From CSP1-8 sp049688015 (GTDB lineage Bacteria; Desulfobacterota; Deferrimicrobia; Deferrimicrobiales; Deferrimicrobiaceae), in the NCBI GenBank assembly GCA_049688015.1, contig JBAVJZ010000018.1:1-48988 (forward strand): 48,988 bases of DNA. The letters run 5' to 3'. The stretch's first letter is position 1; the number at the start of each line of letters is the position of its first letter. The position numbers were made by a program, and so were the translations under genes. The notes beneath the pieces were generated by a model. It was not told the DNA's origin and searched no databases. It was given only the letters and a program-made list of their open reading frames with translations. Shown piece by piece: positions 25,766-34,463 of the stretch.

Positions 25766-26962
25766 TCAGGAGAGAGCCTTGATCGCCTGCTCGATCCTGT
25801 CGATCCCCTTTTCGATGGTCTTCATCGATGTCGCGTACGAGAGTCTCTGGCATTCGTCGGCTCCGAATGCCACCCCCGGGACGGACGCCACCCGATGGTC
25901 TTCCAGAAGATAGGCGGCGAGGGCGGCGGAACCGTCGATCACCCTGCCCGCGGGGGTCTTCTTCCCGTACACCTTCGAGAAGTTCGGGAAGACGTAGAAC
26001 GCCCCCTGCGGCAGGAGGCAGGAAACGCCGGGAATCTTGTTGAGCCTCTCCACGATGAGGCGCCGCCGCCTGTCGAATTCGGCCCCCCACTCCTTCATGA
26101 AATCCTGTGGCCCGTTGAGCGCCTCGATGGCGGCCTTGTCACAGAAGGAAACCGGGTTGCTCGTGCTCTGGCTCTGGATGTTGTTCATCGCCGCGACAAG
26201 CTCCTTGTCGGCCGCCACATACCCGATTCTCCATCCGGTCATCGAGTAGGCCTTGGACAGCCCGTTGACGACGATCGTCCGCTTCCTGATCTCCTCTCCG
26301 AACGAGGCGATGCTGACAAACCGGAACCCGTCGTAGACGAGCTTTTCGTAGATGTCGTCCGACAGTACGGTCACGTCCCGCCGGACGATCACGTCCGCGA
26401 TCCGTTTCAGCTCCTCCTCCGTGTATGCCGCCCCGGTGGGGTTGGAGGGGCTGTTCAGCACAACGCACTTCGTCCGGGGCGTGATCGCCTGGTCGAGCTG
26501 TTGGGGGGTCAGCTTGAACCCCGTTTCCTCCTTCGTGTCGACGATCACCGGGGTGGCGCCGGCCAGGAGGACGATGTCGGGGTAGGAGACCCAATAGGGA
26601 GCGGGGATGACGACCTCGTCCCCTTCCTCGAAAAACGCCTGGGCAACGTTATAGATGGAGTGCTTCGCCCCCACGGAGACGATGATGTTCTCCCTCTTGT
26701 ACTCCAGGCCGTTGTCGCGCCGGAATTTCGCGATGACAGCATCCTTGAGCTCCGGGGTGCCGGGCACCGGAGTATACTTCGTGTAGCCGGCGTCCAGGGC
26801 CTTCTTGGCCACCGCCTTGATGTGTTCCGGCGTGTCGAAGTCCGGCTCGCCTGCCCCGAACCCCACGACGTCGATCCCTTCCGCCTTCATGGCTTTTGCC
26901 TTGCTCGTGATGGCCAGCGTGGGGGACGGCTGAATTTTGGAGACTCTTCGTGCGAGTTTCAT
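25766..26962 (-). CDS. Class I/II PLP aminotransferase (aspartate aminotransferase-like)
   Basis: 398 aa from the ATG at 26962, with AAGGAG upstream. The PLP Lys237 is in GLSKAYSMTGWRIGY; NSPSNPTG (170-177) and SDDIYEKL hold cofactor contacts. The N-terminal RVSKIQPSPTLAITSKAKAM is typical of the 1-gamma aspartate aminotransferase group (Thermus-type). It probably makes aspartate or a related amino acid, and some members also accept prephenate. It follows coaD after 40 nt. Confidence 0.9.
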   Translation of the reverse strand: MKLARRVSKIQPSPTLAITSKAKAMKAEGIDVVGFGAGEPDFDTPEHIKAVAKKALDAGYTKYTPVPGTPELKDAVIAKFRRDNGLEYKRENIIVSVGAKHSIYNVAQAFFEEGDEVVIPAPYWVSYPDIVLLAGATPVIVDTKEETGFKLTPQQLDQAITPRTKCVVLNSPSNPTGAAYTEEELKRIADVIVRRDVTVLSDDIYEKLVYDGFRFVSIASFGEEIRKRTIVVNGLSKAYSMTGWRIGYVAADKELVAAMNNIQSQSTSNPVSFCDKAAIEALNGPQDFMKEWGAEFDRRRRLIVERLNKIPGVSCLLPQGAFYVFPNFSKVYGKKTPAGRVIDGSAALAAYLLEDHRVASVPGVAFGADECQRLSYATSMKTIEKGIDRIEQAIKALS

Positions 26963-27002
26963 CGAGATGCGCTCCTTTCCCCGCGGCTCGGGGGTTGTTG
27001 GA

Positions 27003-27491
27003 TTATTTCTTCCTTCCGAGTTTCCGGAAGACCATGTTCCTGACAAACGGCGGGACCAGGTCGTCGATCTTCCCTCCGAATCGAGCGATCTCCTTGGCGA
27101 TCTGGGAGCTGATGTAGGAATGTCGCTCTCCGGTCATCATGAAAACCGTGTCGGTCTCGGGGGAAAGTTTCTTGTTCATGTGGGCCATCTGGAACTCGTA
27201 CTCGAAATCCGAGATGGCCCGAAGGCCTCTCACCACGACGTGGGCATCCACGACCCTGACGTATTCCACGAGGAGCCCCCGGAAGGAGTCGACTTCCACG
27301 TTGGGGAAGGGCCGGGTGAGCTTCCGGAGCATGGACACCCTCTCGGCCGGTGTGAACATCGTGTCTTTCTGGATGTTCTTTGCCACGGAAACGATCACCC
27401 GTGAGAATACCCGGGACGATCGTTCGATGATGTCGAGGTGGCCGAACGTCGGAGGGTCGAACGACCCGGGGTATACGGCGACCGTTTTCAT
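27003..27491 (-). CDS. coaD: Phosphopantetheine adenylyltransferase
   Basis: 162 aa, ATG overlapping the rsmD stop as ATGA. PGSFDPPTFGHLDII carries the TxGH nucleotidyltransferase motif; VVRGLRAISDFEYEFQMAHMN and RHSYISSQIAKEIA are CoaD signatures. It makes dephospho-CoA from 4'-phosphopantetheine and ATP. The rsmD-coaD pairing is conserved in many bacteria. Confidence 0.96.
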   Translation of the reverse strand: MKTVAVYPGSFDPPTFGHLDIIERSSRVFSRVIVSVAKNIQKDTMFTPAERVSMLRKLTRPFPNVEVDSFRGLLVEYVRVVDAHVVVRGLRAISDFEYEFQMAHMNKKLSPETDTVFMMTGERHSYISSQIAKEIARFGGKIDDLVPPFVRNMVFRKLGRKK

Positions 27492-28048
27492 CCTCGCTCC
27501 TTTCCCACTGTGAAGATCATCACCCTCGTGTCCCCGTACCGTTTGTCCCCGGTCCGTTCCCAGGCGGCCGGGAATACCGGGGCCGGAGTGCGCGCGGCCT
27601 CTTCCACCACAATCGTTCCGCCGCATTCCAGGAGGCATGCACCGGCAAGATCTTCCGCCGCCCGCTCCGCGATCCCTTTTCCGTACGGGGGATCCAGGAA
27701 AACAAGGTCGAACCGGGCGTCCCGTCCCCGCAGGACGCGAACGGCGGCCCGGCAATCCATCGGGAGAATCTCCGCCGCATCCGCACCCAGATCCAGGACG
27801 TTGCGGCGCAATACCGCGAAGGTGCGGGGATCCGATTCCACCAACACCGCCGACGAAGCCCCGCGCGAAAGAGCCTCCAGCCCGAGCGCCCCTGTCCCGG
27901 CGAAAAGGTCCAGCACCCGTGCCCCCTCCGTCCCCCTCCCCAGGATATCGAAGATCGCTTCCCGGACGCGGTCGGCCGTCGGCCGCACCGCATGCCCCCG
28001 TGGGGCGCGAAGCCGCCTGCCCCGCCATTTCCCCGATACTACACGCAC
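27488..28048 (-). CDS. rsmD: 16S rRNA (guanine966-N2)-methyltransferase RsmD
   Basis: 186 aa from the GTG at 28048, giving the usual start (RVVSGKWRGRRLRAP). SAM motif DLFAGTGALGLEALSRGA and catalytic FLDPPYGKG are present. It methylates G966 of 16S rRNA. The GTG has no clear ribosome-binding site, but lies 7 nt after the stop of a small gene with an excellent one, which suggests translational coupling. Confidence 0.93.
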   Translation of the reverse strand: MRVVSGKWRGRRLRAPRGHAVRPTADRVREAIFDILGRGTEGARVLDLFAGTGALGLEALSRGASSAVLVESDPRTFAVLRRNVLDLGADAAEILPMDCRAAVRVLRGRDARFDLVFLDPPYGKGIAERAAEDLAGACLLECGGTIVVEEAARTPAPVFPAAWERTGDKRYGDTRVMIFTVGKERG

Positions 28049-28055
28049 CCGTGGG

Positions 28056-28187
28056 CTATACGCGGGCGGAAAGGTAATCGGCAACGATTCGAGCCGTACC
28101 CTCGGCACGAAAAGCCCGAAGCAGCGCGAGAGCCTCCCGGTAGGCGGCATTCTCGGGAACGAACTTCTTCAGCTGCTTCGCGACCAT
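28056..28187 (-). CDS. Small conserved-looking protein of 43 aa upstream of rsmD
   Basis: ATG at 28187 preceded by AGGAGGGTGACGG, an almost ideal ribosome-binding site, and closed by TAG seven nt before the rsmD GTG. The product begins MVAKQLKKFVPENAAYREAL and ends in IVADYLSARV; it looks like two short amphipathic helices with a basic N-terminus. A good promoter (28218-28246) lies just upstream. I do not recognise a family. It could be a true small protein or a leader peptide that couples translation into rsmD. Confidence 0.6.
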   Translation of the reverse strand: MVAKQLKKFVPENAAYREALALLRAFRAEGTARIVADYLSARV

Positions 28188-28217
28188 CCGTCACCCTCCT
28201 GGGATATCTGCCCTCCC

Positions 28218-28246
28218 ATTATTGGAATTTCGCACCTCTACGTCAA
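28218..28246 (-). promoter_or_regulatory. Sigma-70 promoter for the small gene-rsmD-coaD(-aspC) operon
   Basis: TTGACG (28246-28241), a 17-bp spacer, then AATAAT (28223-28218) on the minus strand: 5/6 matches in both boxes with ideal spacing. The ATG of the small gene is 30 nt from the -10 box. Confidence 0.7.
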
Positions 28247-28291
28247 GGAGCCGTCTCGACAGGCGCTACCTCCCCTGTCATTCTAGAGGCC

Positions 28292-28306
28292 GTACCATCG
28301 TGGTAC
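28292..28306. promoter_or_regulatory. Perfect inverted repeat upstream of the export operon
   Basis: GTACCA-TCG-TGGTAC is a perfect 6-bp inverted repeat with a 3-nt centre, 33 nt ahead of the TolC-family ATG. It overlaps a weak -10-like TACACT (28304-28309). It might be an operator or a short RNA stem. No regulator gene is next to it. Confidence 0.4.
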
Positions 28307-28339
28307 ACTATCGACGGGAAAATCCAGAGAAGGACCGCG

Positions 28340-29875
28340 ATGAAAATTCCCCCGTTTTTCCCCGCCCTCCTCATTCTCGTGTCCGCCGTCCCCGCCTTTC
28401 CCGACCCCGGAGACGCAACACCTCCCCGGGAGATCACGATGAGAGAGTGCGTGGAAGCGGCCCTGCGCAACAACATCGACATCGCCGTTTCCCGTTCCGA
28501 GCGGAAGACGACGGAACTGGGCGTCCCCCTGGAGGAGGCGGCATTCCTGCCGAAGTTCACCGGGGACTTCTCCTATTCCCGCTCCATCGGGCCGACCGGC
28601 TCATCGATCGCTGGAACCCTGACCATCGACCAGAACTCCTGGAATTTCGACGCGGGAGTCCAGGAATTGCTTCGTTCCGGAACCACACTTTCCCTGTCCT
28701 TCGAAAACCAGCGGCTGGAAGCGGGTACCGCAGTCTCCCTGTTCAATCCCGAATACTCGACCGCCCTGACACTCTCCGCCCATCTCCCGCTCCTGAAGGG
28801 ATCCGGAAAGCTGGTTACCGAAGCCCCCCTTGCGATCGCCCGCGCCGGAGCGGAGGCGGCCACCGAGGACTGGCTGACGAGGGTGATGGATATCGTCGCA
28901 GGGGCGAGAACTTCGTTCCTCGCGTTTCACGCTGCCTCCCGGGAGGTCGAGGTAAAAAGAACCGCCCTTTCCCTCGCCGTGCAACTGCTCGAACAGACCG
29001 ATATGCGAATCGAGACCGGCCTGTCCGCCCCGGTGGACCGGCTGTTCGCGCAAGCCGCGGTGGCTTCCCGGAAGGAGGAGCTTCTCCGGGCCGAGGCGAC
29101 GGCGCAAAACGCGGAGGACGACATGAAGAACGTCCTCGGGCTGCGGGCCGACGAAAACTGGGAGGAGCGGCTGGTCCCGATCCTGCCCCGGAATCTCCCG
29201 TCTCCCCCGGGCCCCGACGACACATTCGAGGTGGCTCTCCAGCGGCGGCCAGAGGTTGCAGCCCTTTCCGCCAGGGCGCGCCAGATGGAAATCCGGGAGG
29301 AGGTCGCCCACAACGGAATCTTGCCCGACCTTTCGCTCACGACGTCGGCGGGCCTTTCCGGCCTTGCCGGATCACCTTTTCCCAACCCGTTCTTCCCCAG
29401 CGGGGGAACCGAGTTCGAAGGGGGCTACGGAGACAGCCTCAGGGAAATGTTCTCTGGTAAGTACTACAACTGGTTCGTCGGCCTGTCGACCGAGATTCCC
29501 TGGAAATTTGCCCGGGAGAAGGCCGAGTGGGCCCGCGCGCGCAGCGTTCTTGAACAGCAGCATCTTCGCGAGGAGGGTCTCCGCGCACGAATCCGAACGG
29601 AGGTTCGGAAAGCCCGACGAAATCTTGCGTCCGCGCTTGCGCGCGTCAACGCGGCCACCGCCTCCGTCGCCGCCGCACAAGGAAAGCTGGAGGCAGAGGA
29701 ACGCCGGCTCGCCCTCGGAGCATCGACGACGACGCAGCTTCTCGAGGTCCAGCAGGACTACGCCCAGGCCCTCCTCGCCGAGGTGACAGCAAGGACGGAT
29801 GCGCACGTATCGCAGACCCGACTGTGGCGCTCGGCCGGCACGATCCTCGATAAGGAAGGGATAACCGTCCGTTGA
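28340..29875 (+). CDS. TolC-family outer-membrane efflux protein
   Basis: 511 aa from the ATG at 28340 (AGAAGGA upstream). A signal peptide covers about residues 1-20. The OEP fold shows the usual TMRECVEAALRNNIDI start, repeated long helices and two repeats of the TolC family; the C-terminal EERRLALGASTTTQLLEVQQ is characteristic. It should form the outer-membrane channel for the adaptor, ATPase and permease that follow. Its stop overlaps the next TTG start. Confidence 0.9.
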   Translation: MKIPPFFPALLILVSAVPAFPDPGDATPPREITMRECVEAALRNNIDIAVSRSERKTTELGVPLEEAAFLPKFTGDFSYSRSIGPTGSSIAGTLTIDQNSWNFDAGVQELLRSGTTLSLSFENQRLEAGTAVSLFNPEYSTALTLSAHLPLLKGSGKLVTEAPLAIARAGAEAATEDWLTRVMDIVAGARTSFLAFHAASREVEVKRTALSLAVQLLEQTDMRIETGLSAPVDRLFAQAAVASRKEELLRAEATAQNAEDDMKNVLGLRADENWEERLVPILPRNLPSPPGPDDTFEVALQRRPEVAALSARARQMEIREEVAHNGILPDLSLTTSAGLSGLAGSPFPNPFFPSGGTEFEGGYGDSLREMFSGKYYNWFVGLSTEIPWKFAREKAEWARARSVLEQQHLREEGLRARIRTEVRKARRNLASALARVNAATASVAAAQGKLEAEERRLALGASTTTQLLEVQQDYAQALLAEVTARTDAHVSQTRLWRSAGTILDKEGITVR

Positions 29876-31101
29876 GGCGCGGAAAAATCATCACCGCCGG
29901 CGTCCTGTTCCTGGTTGCGGCAGCTGCCGTTATCGTTCTCCGCTCCCGTTCAGAGATCCCGGTCGATGTATTCGAGGCGAGGAAAGGCCCGATCGAGGAG
30001 ATCGTCACGGCCGTTTCTGCCGGGACGGTCAAGTCCCGGCGGGATGCGACCCTATCGGCAGAAGTAAGCGGCAGAGTCGTCGAGGTGCGGGTGGGAGAAG
30101 GGGATCCCGTGCGCAAGGGGGAGATCCTTGCGCGCATGTCCGACCCCGAGTTGTCGAACCAGGTCGATGCGTCGCGGGCAGACGCCGCCCAAGCCGAAGC
30201 GCTGCTGGCGCAGTCGATCGCCCGGCGCGAGGAAGTAGAACGAAAACATCGTTCGGATGTGGACCGCGCCGCGAGCAACCTGCGCAAGGAGGAACAGGAC
30301 CACGAACGCGCCATGGAACTCTTCCGGGGCGGGTTCCTTTCAAAAGCGGAAAAAGAGCAGGCGGACACCCGCCTTGTGAACGCGAAGGAAGACGCGAGAC
30401 TTGCGGCTATCGGGGAAGTGTCCCTCCGGGCGATCGATCAGGAAATCGCTTCCCTCCGGGCGAGAGCGGCCGCTGCGCGCGCCACCCTGGCTGCCTTTGC
30501 GGAGCGGAGGGAAAAACTGTCGATCACCTCCCCCTTCGCCGGCATAGTAACGAGCAAGACCATCGAGGTGGGGGAGACCAAGCAGCCTGGTGCTCCCCTG
30601 TTTGTCGTGGCGGATCCCCTCGACATCTACATCGAGGCGCCCATCGACGAATCGGAGTCGGCCAAGGTGCGGAAGGGACAAAAGGTCCGCCTGTACCCCG
30701 ACGCCTACCTGGGAGAGACCTTCTCCGGGGTCGTCTCCGAAGTCCGCCCGACCATCGAGGCATCCAAGGAGGTCTCGCGCGCCAATACGATCGAAGTCCG
30801 CCCGGAATCGTCGCCCAAGCCGCTCCGCCTGGGAATGTCCGTGGACGTGGAGGTCCTGACGGGGCGAAAGGAGGAAGCCCTCCAAGTCCCCTCCTCGGCC
30901 GTCATGGAGCGCGAAGGACAGAAATTCGTTTACGTCGTGAGGGGTGGGAAAATCATCCGGAGCGACGTCACCACGGGGATCTCGAACTGGGACCGGACCG
31001 AGATCCTCACCGGGATTTCCCCCGGAAACGCCGTCGTCATCTCCCTGGAAATCAGGGGCCTGGTCCCGGGAAGCCGCGTTGGAATCCGCGCCCGCAACTG
31101 A
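29872..31101 (+). CDS. Periplasmic adaptor (HlyD/MacA-type MFP subunit)
   Basis: 409 aa, TTG start in a TTGA overlap. An N-terminal membrane helix (about 6-24) is followed by a lipoyl half-motif (GRVVEVRVGEGDPVRKGEIL), a long coiled-coil hairpin (about 95-205), the second lipoyl half (ITSPFAGIVTSKTIEVGE) and a beta-barrel. It links an inner-membrane ABC transporter to TolC. The substrate is unknown. Confidence 0.9.
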   Translation: MRRGKIITAGVLFLVAAAAVIVLRSRSEIPVDVFEARKGPIEEIVTAVSAGTVKSRRDATLSAEVSGRVVEVRVGEGDPVRKGEILARMSDPELSNQVDASRADAAQAEALLAQSIARREEVERKHRSDVDRAASNLRKEEQDHERAMELFRGGFLSKAEKEQADTRLVNAKEDARLAAIGEVSLRAIDQEIASLRARAAAARATLAAFAERREKLSITSPFAGIVTSKTIEVGETKQPGAPLFVVADPLDIYIEAPIDESESAKVRKGQKVRLYPDAYLGETFSGVVSEVRPTIEASKEVSRANTIEVRPESSPKPLRLGMSVDVEVLTGRKEEALQVPSSAVMEREGQKFVYVVRGGKIIRSDVTTGISNWDRTEILTGISPGNAVVISLEIRGLVPGSRVGIRARN

Positions 31102-31795
31102 GCCTCTCCTTTGCCTGCGGGGAGTGAGCAAGATCTACGAACCCGACGTGCAGCGTGTGGTCGGCCTGGAGGACGTGGACCTGGATATCCATTCCGGTGA
31201 TTTTCTCGCGGTGATGGGACCGTCGGGGTCCGGGAAATCCACCCTGATGAACATCCTCGGCTGCCTGGACATTCCCACATCCGGAACGTACCGGATCAAG
31301 GGCATTCCGGTTTCCCGGCTCCCTCCGGAAGAGCTCGCCCGGCTCCGCAACCGGGAGATCGGCTTCATTTTTCAGGTCTTCCACCTTCTCCCGAGATACA
31401 CCGCCCTCCGCAACGTGGAACTCCCCCTGCTCTACGCGGGGGTGGGGAGGGAAGAGCGCACCGAAAGGGCTTTGGATGCCCTCCGGTCGGTGGGTCTCGA
31501 AGAGCGGAAAAACCACCTGTCGAACCAGCTTTCGGGCGGACAGAAGCAGAAGGTGGCGATCGCGCGGGCGCTCGTCAACCACCCCGCTCTCCTCCTCGCC
31601 GACGAGCCGACAGGCAATCTCGACACGAAATCCGGCGACGAACTGATGGACATCCTTGTCGGGCTGAACCGGGAAGGAACGACGATCGTGCTCGTGACGC
31701 ACGACCAGGCGATCGCGCGCCGGGCCAAACGGGTCGTCTACATCATCGACGGCCGCCTCGTGGCGAAGGAGGAATTCCGGGAGATCCGCGGATGA
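31079..31795 (+). CDS. ABC transporter ATP-binding protein (MacB/LolD type)
   Basis: 238 aa from a TTG at 31079 overlapping the adaptor by 23 nt; a later GTG is possible. Walker A GPSGSGKST, Q-loop, signature LSGGQKQKVAIARAL and Walker B LLLADEPTG are intact; the MNILGCLDIPTSG segment is typical of MacB/LolD ATPases. It energises the FtsX-type permease encoded next (4-nt overlap). Confidence 0.93.
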   Translation: MESAPATEPLLCLRGVSKIYEPDVQRVVGLEDVDLDIHSGDFLAVMGPSGSGKSTLMNILGCLDIPTSGTYRIKGIPVSRLPPEELARLRNREIGFIFQVFHLLPRYTALRNVELPLLYAGVGREERTERALDALRSVGLEERKNHLSNQLSGGQKQKVAIARALVNHPALLLADEPTGNLDTKSGDELMDILVGLNREGTTIVLVTHDQAIARRAKRVVYIIDGRLVAKEEFREIRG

Positions 31796-32997
31796 ATATC
31801 CTCGAGTCCGGGAGAGTCGCCCTCGATTCGCTGAAGGCGAACCGCATGCGATCGGTTCTCACCATGCTGGGCGTCATCATCGGCGTGGCCGCCGTGATCC
31901 TGCTCGTCTCCCTTGGGGAAGGGACGAAGAACTACGTCGAGGGACAGTTCGCGGGACTGGGCAGCAACATCCTGATAGTGACGCCCGGAAAGATCGAGAC
32001 GAAGGGGGGACCGCCCATTATCGGCGCCGCCAAGCACAAGCTGACGCTTTCCGACTCCCGCATCCTGGAGAAGAAAGGGTACCTGTTCGGCGGGGTGGCC
32101 CCGGTGGTTTTCGGCACCGCCGAGGTGCGGTCCGGCTCCCGCTCCCGCAACGTCCCGGTACTTGGGGTAACACCCTCCTTCTCCTCCGTACGTAACCTGC
32201 ACGTGGAGATCGGCAGCTTCGTCACCGAGTCCGACGTGGAGGCGAAGCGCCGGGTCTGCGTCCTTGGCAGGACAGTCAAGCGGGAGCTGTTCGGAAGCGC
32301 CAATGCGCTCGGACAGATCGTCAAGGTGTCAGGCGGCCGGTTCCGGGTGGTAGGGATCATGCAGCAAAAGGGCGTGAGTCTCGCAGTCGACCTGGATGAC
32401 ATCGTGTTCATCCCTGTCCGGACCGCCCAGGACCTCTTCGACACCGACGCCCTGCTGGAAATCATCGTTTCGATCCGGAACAAGAACGACATCGAGAGCG
32501 GCAAGGAGCTGGCGAGATCGCTCCTCTTCAAGAACCATAACCGCCACGAGGACTTCACGATCACCAACCAGGCCGCCATGCTCTCCTCCCTCTTTACCAT
32601 CCTCGACACGCTCACTTATGTATTGGGGGGGATCGCCACCATATCGCTTCTGGTGGGCGGAATCGGAATCATGAACATCATGCTTGTTACCGTGAAAGAA
32701 AGAACGAACGAGATCGGTATCCGAAAAGCCGTCGGCGCAAGGGACAGGGACATTCTGGTGCAGTTCCTACTGGAGTCGACCGCCCTCTCCTCCTCGGGGG
32801 GGATCGGGGGAATCCTCGTCGGGGTTTTCGGTGGATGGGGAATCCGGGAGTTCGTCCCGAAGCTTCCCGTGGAGATCCCCTCGTGGGCAATCCTTCTGGC
32901 GTTCACGTTTTCGGTGTTCGTCGGAATTTTCTTCGGCGTGTATCCGGCGCGGAAAGCCGCGTCACTTCACCCGATCGAGGCGTTGCGATACGAATGA
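31792..32997 (+). CDS. MacB/FtsX-type ABC permease
   Basis: 401 aa. One membrane helix near the N-terminus (LTMLGVIIGVAAVILLVSLG), a periplasmic MacB_PCD domain to about residue 245, then three spans of the FtsX domain with GGIGIMNIMLVTVKERTNEI and the GIRKAVGARDRDIL coupling region. Unlike MacB, the ATPase is a separate protein. With the preceding genes this makes a complete tripartite type VII ABC system. Export of macrolides, lipids or peptides cannot be told from sequence. Confidence 0.92.
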   Translation: MNILESGRVALDSLKANRMRSVLTMLGVIIGVAAVILLVSLGEGTKNYVEGQFAGLGSNILIVTPGKIETKGGPPIIGAAKHKLTLSDSRILEKKGYLFGGVAPVVFGTAEVRSGSRSRNVPVLGVTPSFSSVRNLHVEIGSFVTESDVEAKRRVCVLGRTVKRELFGSANALGQIVKVSGGRFRVVGIMQQKGVSLAVDLDDIVFIPVRTAQDLFDTDALLEIIVSIRNKNDIESGKELARSLLFKNHNRHEDFTITNQAAMLSSLFTILDTLTYVLGGIATISLLVGGIGIMNIMLVTVKERTNEIGIRKAVGARDRDILVQFLLESTALSSSGGIGGILVGVFGGWGIREFVPKLPVEIPSWAILLAFTFSVFVGIFFGVYPARKAASLHPIEALRYE

Positions 32998-33830
32998 CGG
33001 TGGCACCGGTAATTCGCGTGGGGAGAATTCCCTTCCTGAACCTCCTGCCGATCTTCCGCGCGCTCGAAACGCGCCTTTCGGTGGAGCACGTCAGGTACGT
33101 ATCGGGGCATCCGTCCGAGCTTAACCGGAAACTGCGCGAGGGGAAGCTCGATATCTCCCCGTCTTCCTCAATCGAGTACGGAAAACTCCCCGATCGGTAT
33201 CTGCTCTGTCCCGACATCTCGATTTCCTCCCGGTCGAAGGTCATGAGCGTTCTCCTGTTCTCCCACCGCCCGGTGACCGATCTCCCCGGAGATCCGATCG
33301 CCGTCACGAACAACTCAGACACCTCGGTCGTTCTTCTGGAGATCCTCCTGCGGGAATTCCTCGGCAAGCGGAACCGGTTGGTCCGAACCTCCCTTTCCGC
33401 CGGCGAGGCGCTCCTCCGGTACCCGGCGTATCTTGCCATCGGCGACGAAGCGATTCGAGGGAGCCTGTCCGGGACGGCAGCTCACGTCACCGACCTCGGG
33501 GAGTGGTGGAACCGGGAGACGGGAGCACCATTCGTTTTCGCCCTCTGGATAGTTCCCCGGGACGCTCTCGGGGAGAGAGGGGCACACCTGCGCCATTTCG
33601 CCCGCACGCTGCTCTCGGCAAAGATGATCGCCCGGGAAGAGATGGATCGGGAAGACAGCCGCATAATCGGCCCGGAGTGGATTTCCCGGGATTTTCTTTC
33701 GGAGTACTGGCGAAACCTGTCCTACGATCTCTCCGCGGAGATCGAAGGGCTTGAACGGTTCTTCCGGCTCGCCGCGAAAATCGGTCGGATTCCGGTCGCC
33801 CCCCCCCTACGGTTCCTCGACCTCGATTGA
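32994..33830 (+). CDS. mqnA: Chorismate dehydratase MqnA (futalosine menaquinone pathway)
   Basis: 278 aa, ATG overlapping the permease stop. VGRIPFLNLLPIF, HPSELNRKLREGKLDISPSS and VTNNSDTSVVLLEILL match the MqnA periplasmic-binding-protein-like fold. It converts chorismate to 3-enolpyruvylbenzoate, the first committed step of the futalosine route. No other mqn gene is in the window. It is co-transcribed with an exporter, probably without a functional link. Confidence 0.9.
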   Translation: MTVAPVIRVGRIPFLNLLPIFRALETRLSVEHVRYVSGHPSELNRKLREGKLDISPSSSIEYGKLPDRYLLCPDISISSRSKVMSVLLFSHRPVTDLPGDPIAVTNNSDTSVVLLEILLREFLGKRNRLVRTSLSAGEALLRYPAYLAIGDEAIRGSLSGTAAHVTDLGEWWNRETGAPFVFALWIVPRDALGERGAHLRHFARTLLSAKMIAREEMDREDSRIIGPEWISRDFLSEYWRNLSYDLSAEIEGLERFFRLAAKIGRIPVAPPLRFLDLD

Positions 33831-33841
33831 TCCGCCTCCTG

Positions 33842-33850
33842 TGGTAAAAT
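33842..33850 (+). promoter_or_regulatory. Extended -10 element before the DUF1858 gene
   Basis: TGG-TAAAAT fits the extended -10 pattern TGn-TATAAT (5/6). There is no recognisable -35. It lies 28 nt from the ATG, so the mini-gene may be transcribed separately from mqnA. Confidence 0.35.
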
Positions 33851-33877
33851 CATGGCATTCCCGCCGGGAGGGCCGCC

Positions 33878-34072
33878 ATGATCCACAAGGAAATGAAGAT
33901 CGAAGACGTCCTCCGGAAATATCCCCAGACAATCGGAGTGTTCGAGAGGTTCGGGATCGACTGTGCCACCTGCGAACTCTCCCGGTACGAGGACCTCGCG
34001 CACGGGGCGAAGGTCCACAAGATCGACCTCGAATCGCTGCTCAAGGGGTTGAACGAGTCGGTGAAAAGGTAG
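33878..34072 (+). CDS. DUF1858 (ScdA_N-like) mini-protein
   Basis: 64 aa, with GGGAGGG upstream of the ATG. The DUF1858 core is VLRKYPQTIGVFERFGIDCA followed by TCELSR, a CxxC pair that in the family may bind metal or serve redox chemistry. Family members occur alone or fused to hemerythrin and iron-sulfur repair proteins. Its stop is four nt from that of the convergent queD. Confidence 0.82.
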   Translation: MIHKEMKIEDVLRKYPQTIGVFERFGIDCATCELSRYEDLAHGAKVHKIDLESLLKGLNESVKR

Positions 34073-34076
34073 GAGG

Positions 34077-34463
34077 CTACCGGCGCGGGCGCGAGTACTC
34101 GGCCCATGCATCGTCGGATTCCCACACGGTAACCCGGGAAAGCCGAACGGGGGGCGGGATCTTCCCATCCATCTCGTCAAATATGTAGCGCGCGATGTTC
34201 TCCGACGAAGGGTTCTGGCCGTGAAACGGGGGAACCTCGTTGAGGTACTTGTGGTCCATCCGCGAGAGAATTTCGCCCAGGGCGGTCTTCATCACCCGAA
34301 AGTCGAGAGCCATCCCCCGGGAATCAAGTTCTCCCGATTCCACGGTAATCTCAACCTGCCAGTTGTGCCCGTGAAGCCTCTCGCAGTTCCCCTCGTATTC
34401 CGACAGCCGGTGGGCAGCGGAGAACGAGGACCGGACCGTAAGGGCATATCTGTCCGCGTTCAT
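34077..34463 (-). CDS. queD: 6-carboxytetrahydropterin synthase (QueD/PTPS family)
   Basis: 128 aa, ATG overlapping the previous stop. Zinc ligands His18, His31 and His33 and the catalytic Cys27 appear in AAHRLSEYEGNCERLHGHN. C-terminal WESDDAWAEYS is typical. QueD makes 6-carboxytetrahydropterin for queuosine, matching queA and tgt elsewhere in the window. A folate-related PTPS role is the alternative. Confidence 0.9.
   Translation of the reverse strand: MNADRYALTVRSSFSAAHRLSEYEGNCERLHGHNWQVEITVESGELDSRGMALDFRVMKTALGEILSRMDHKYLNEVPPFHGQNPSSENIARYIFDEMDGKIPPPVRLSRVTVWESDDAWAEYSRPRR

Noticed and set aside
25709..27043. A 444-codon plus-strand frame opposite aspC
   Set aside because: Opposite a complete aminotransferase with all catalytic residues; no domain of its own.
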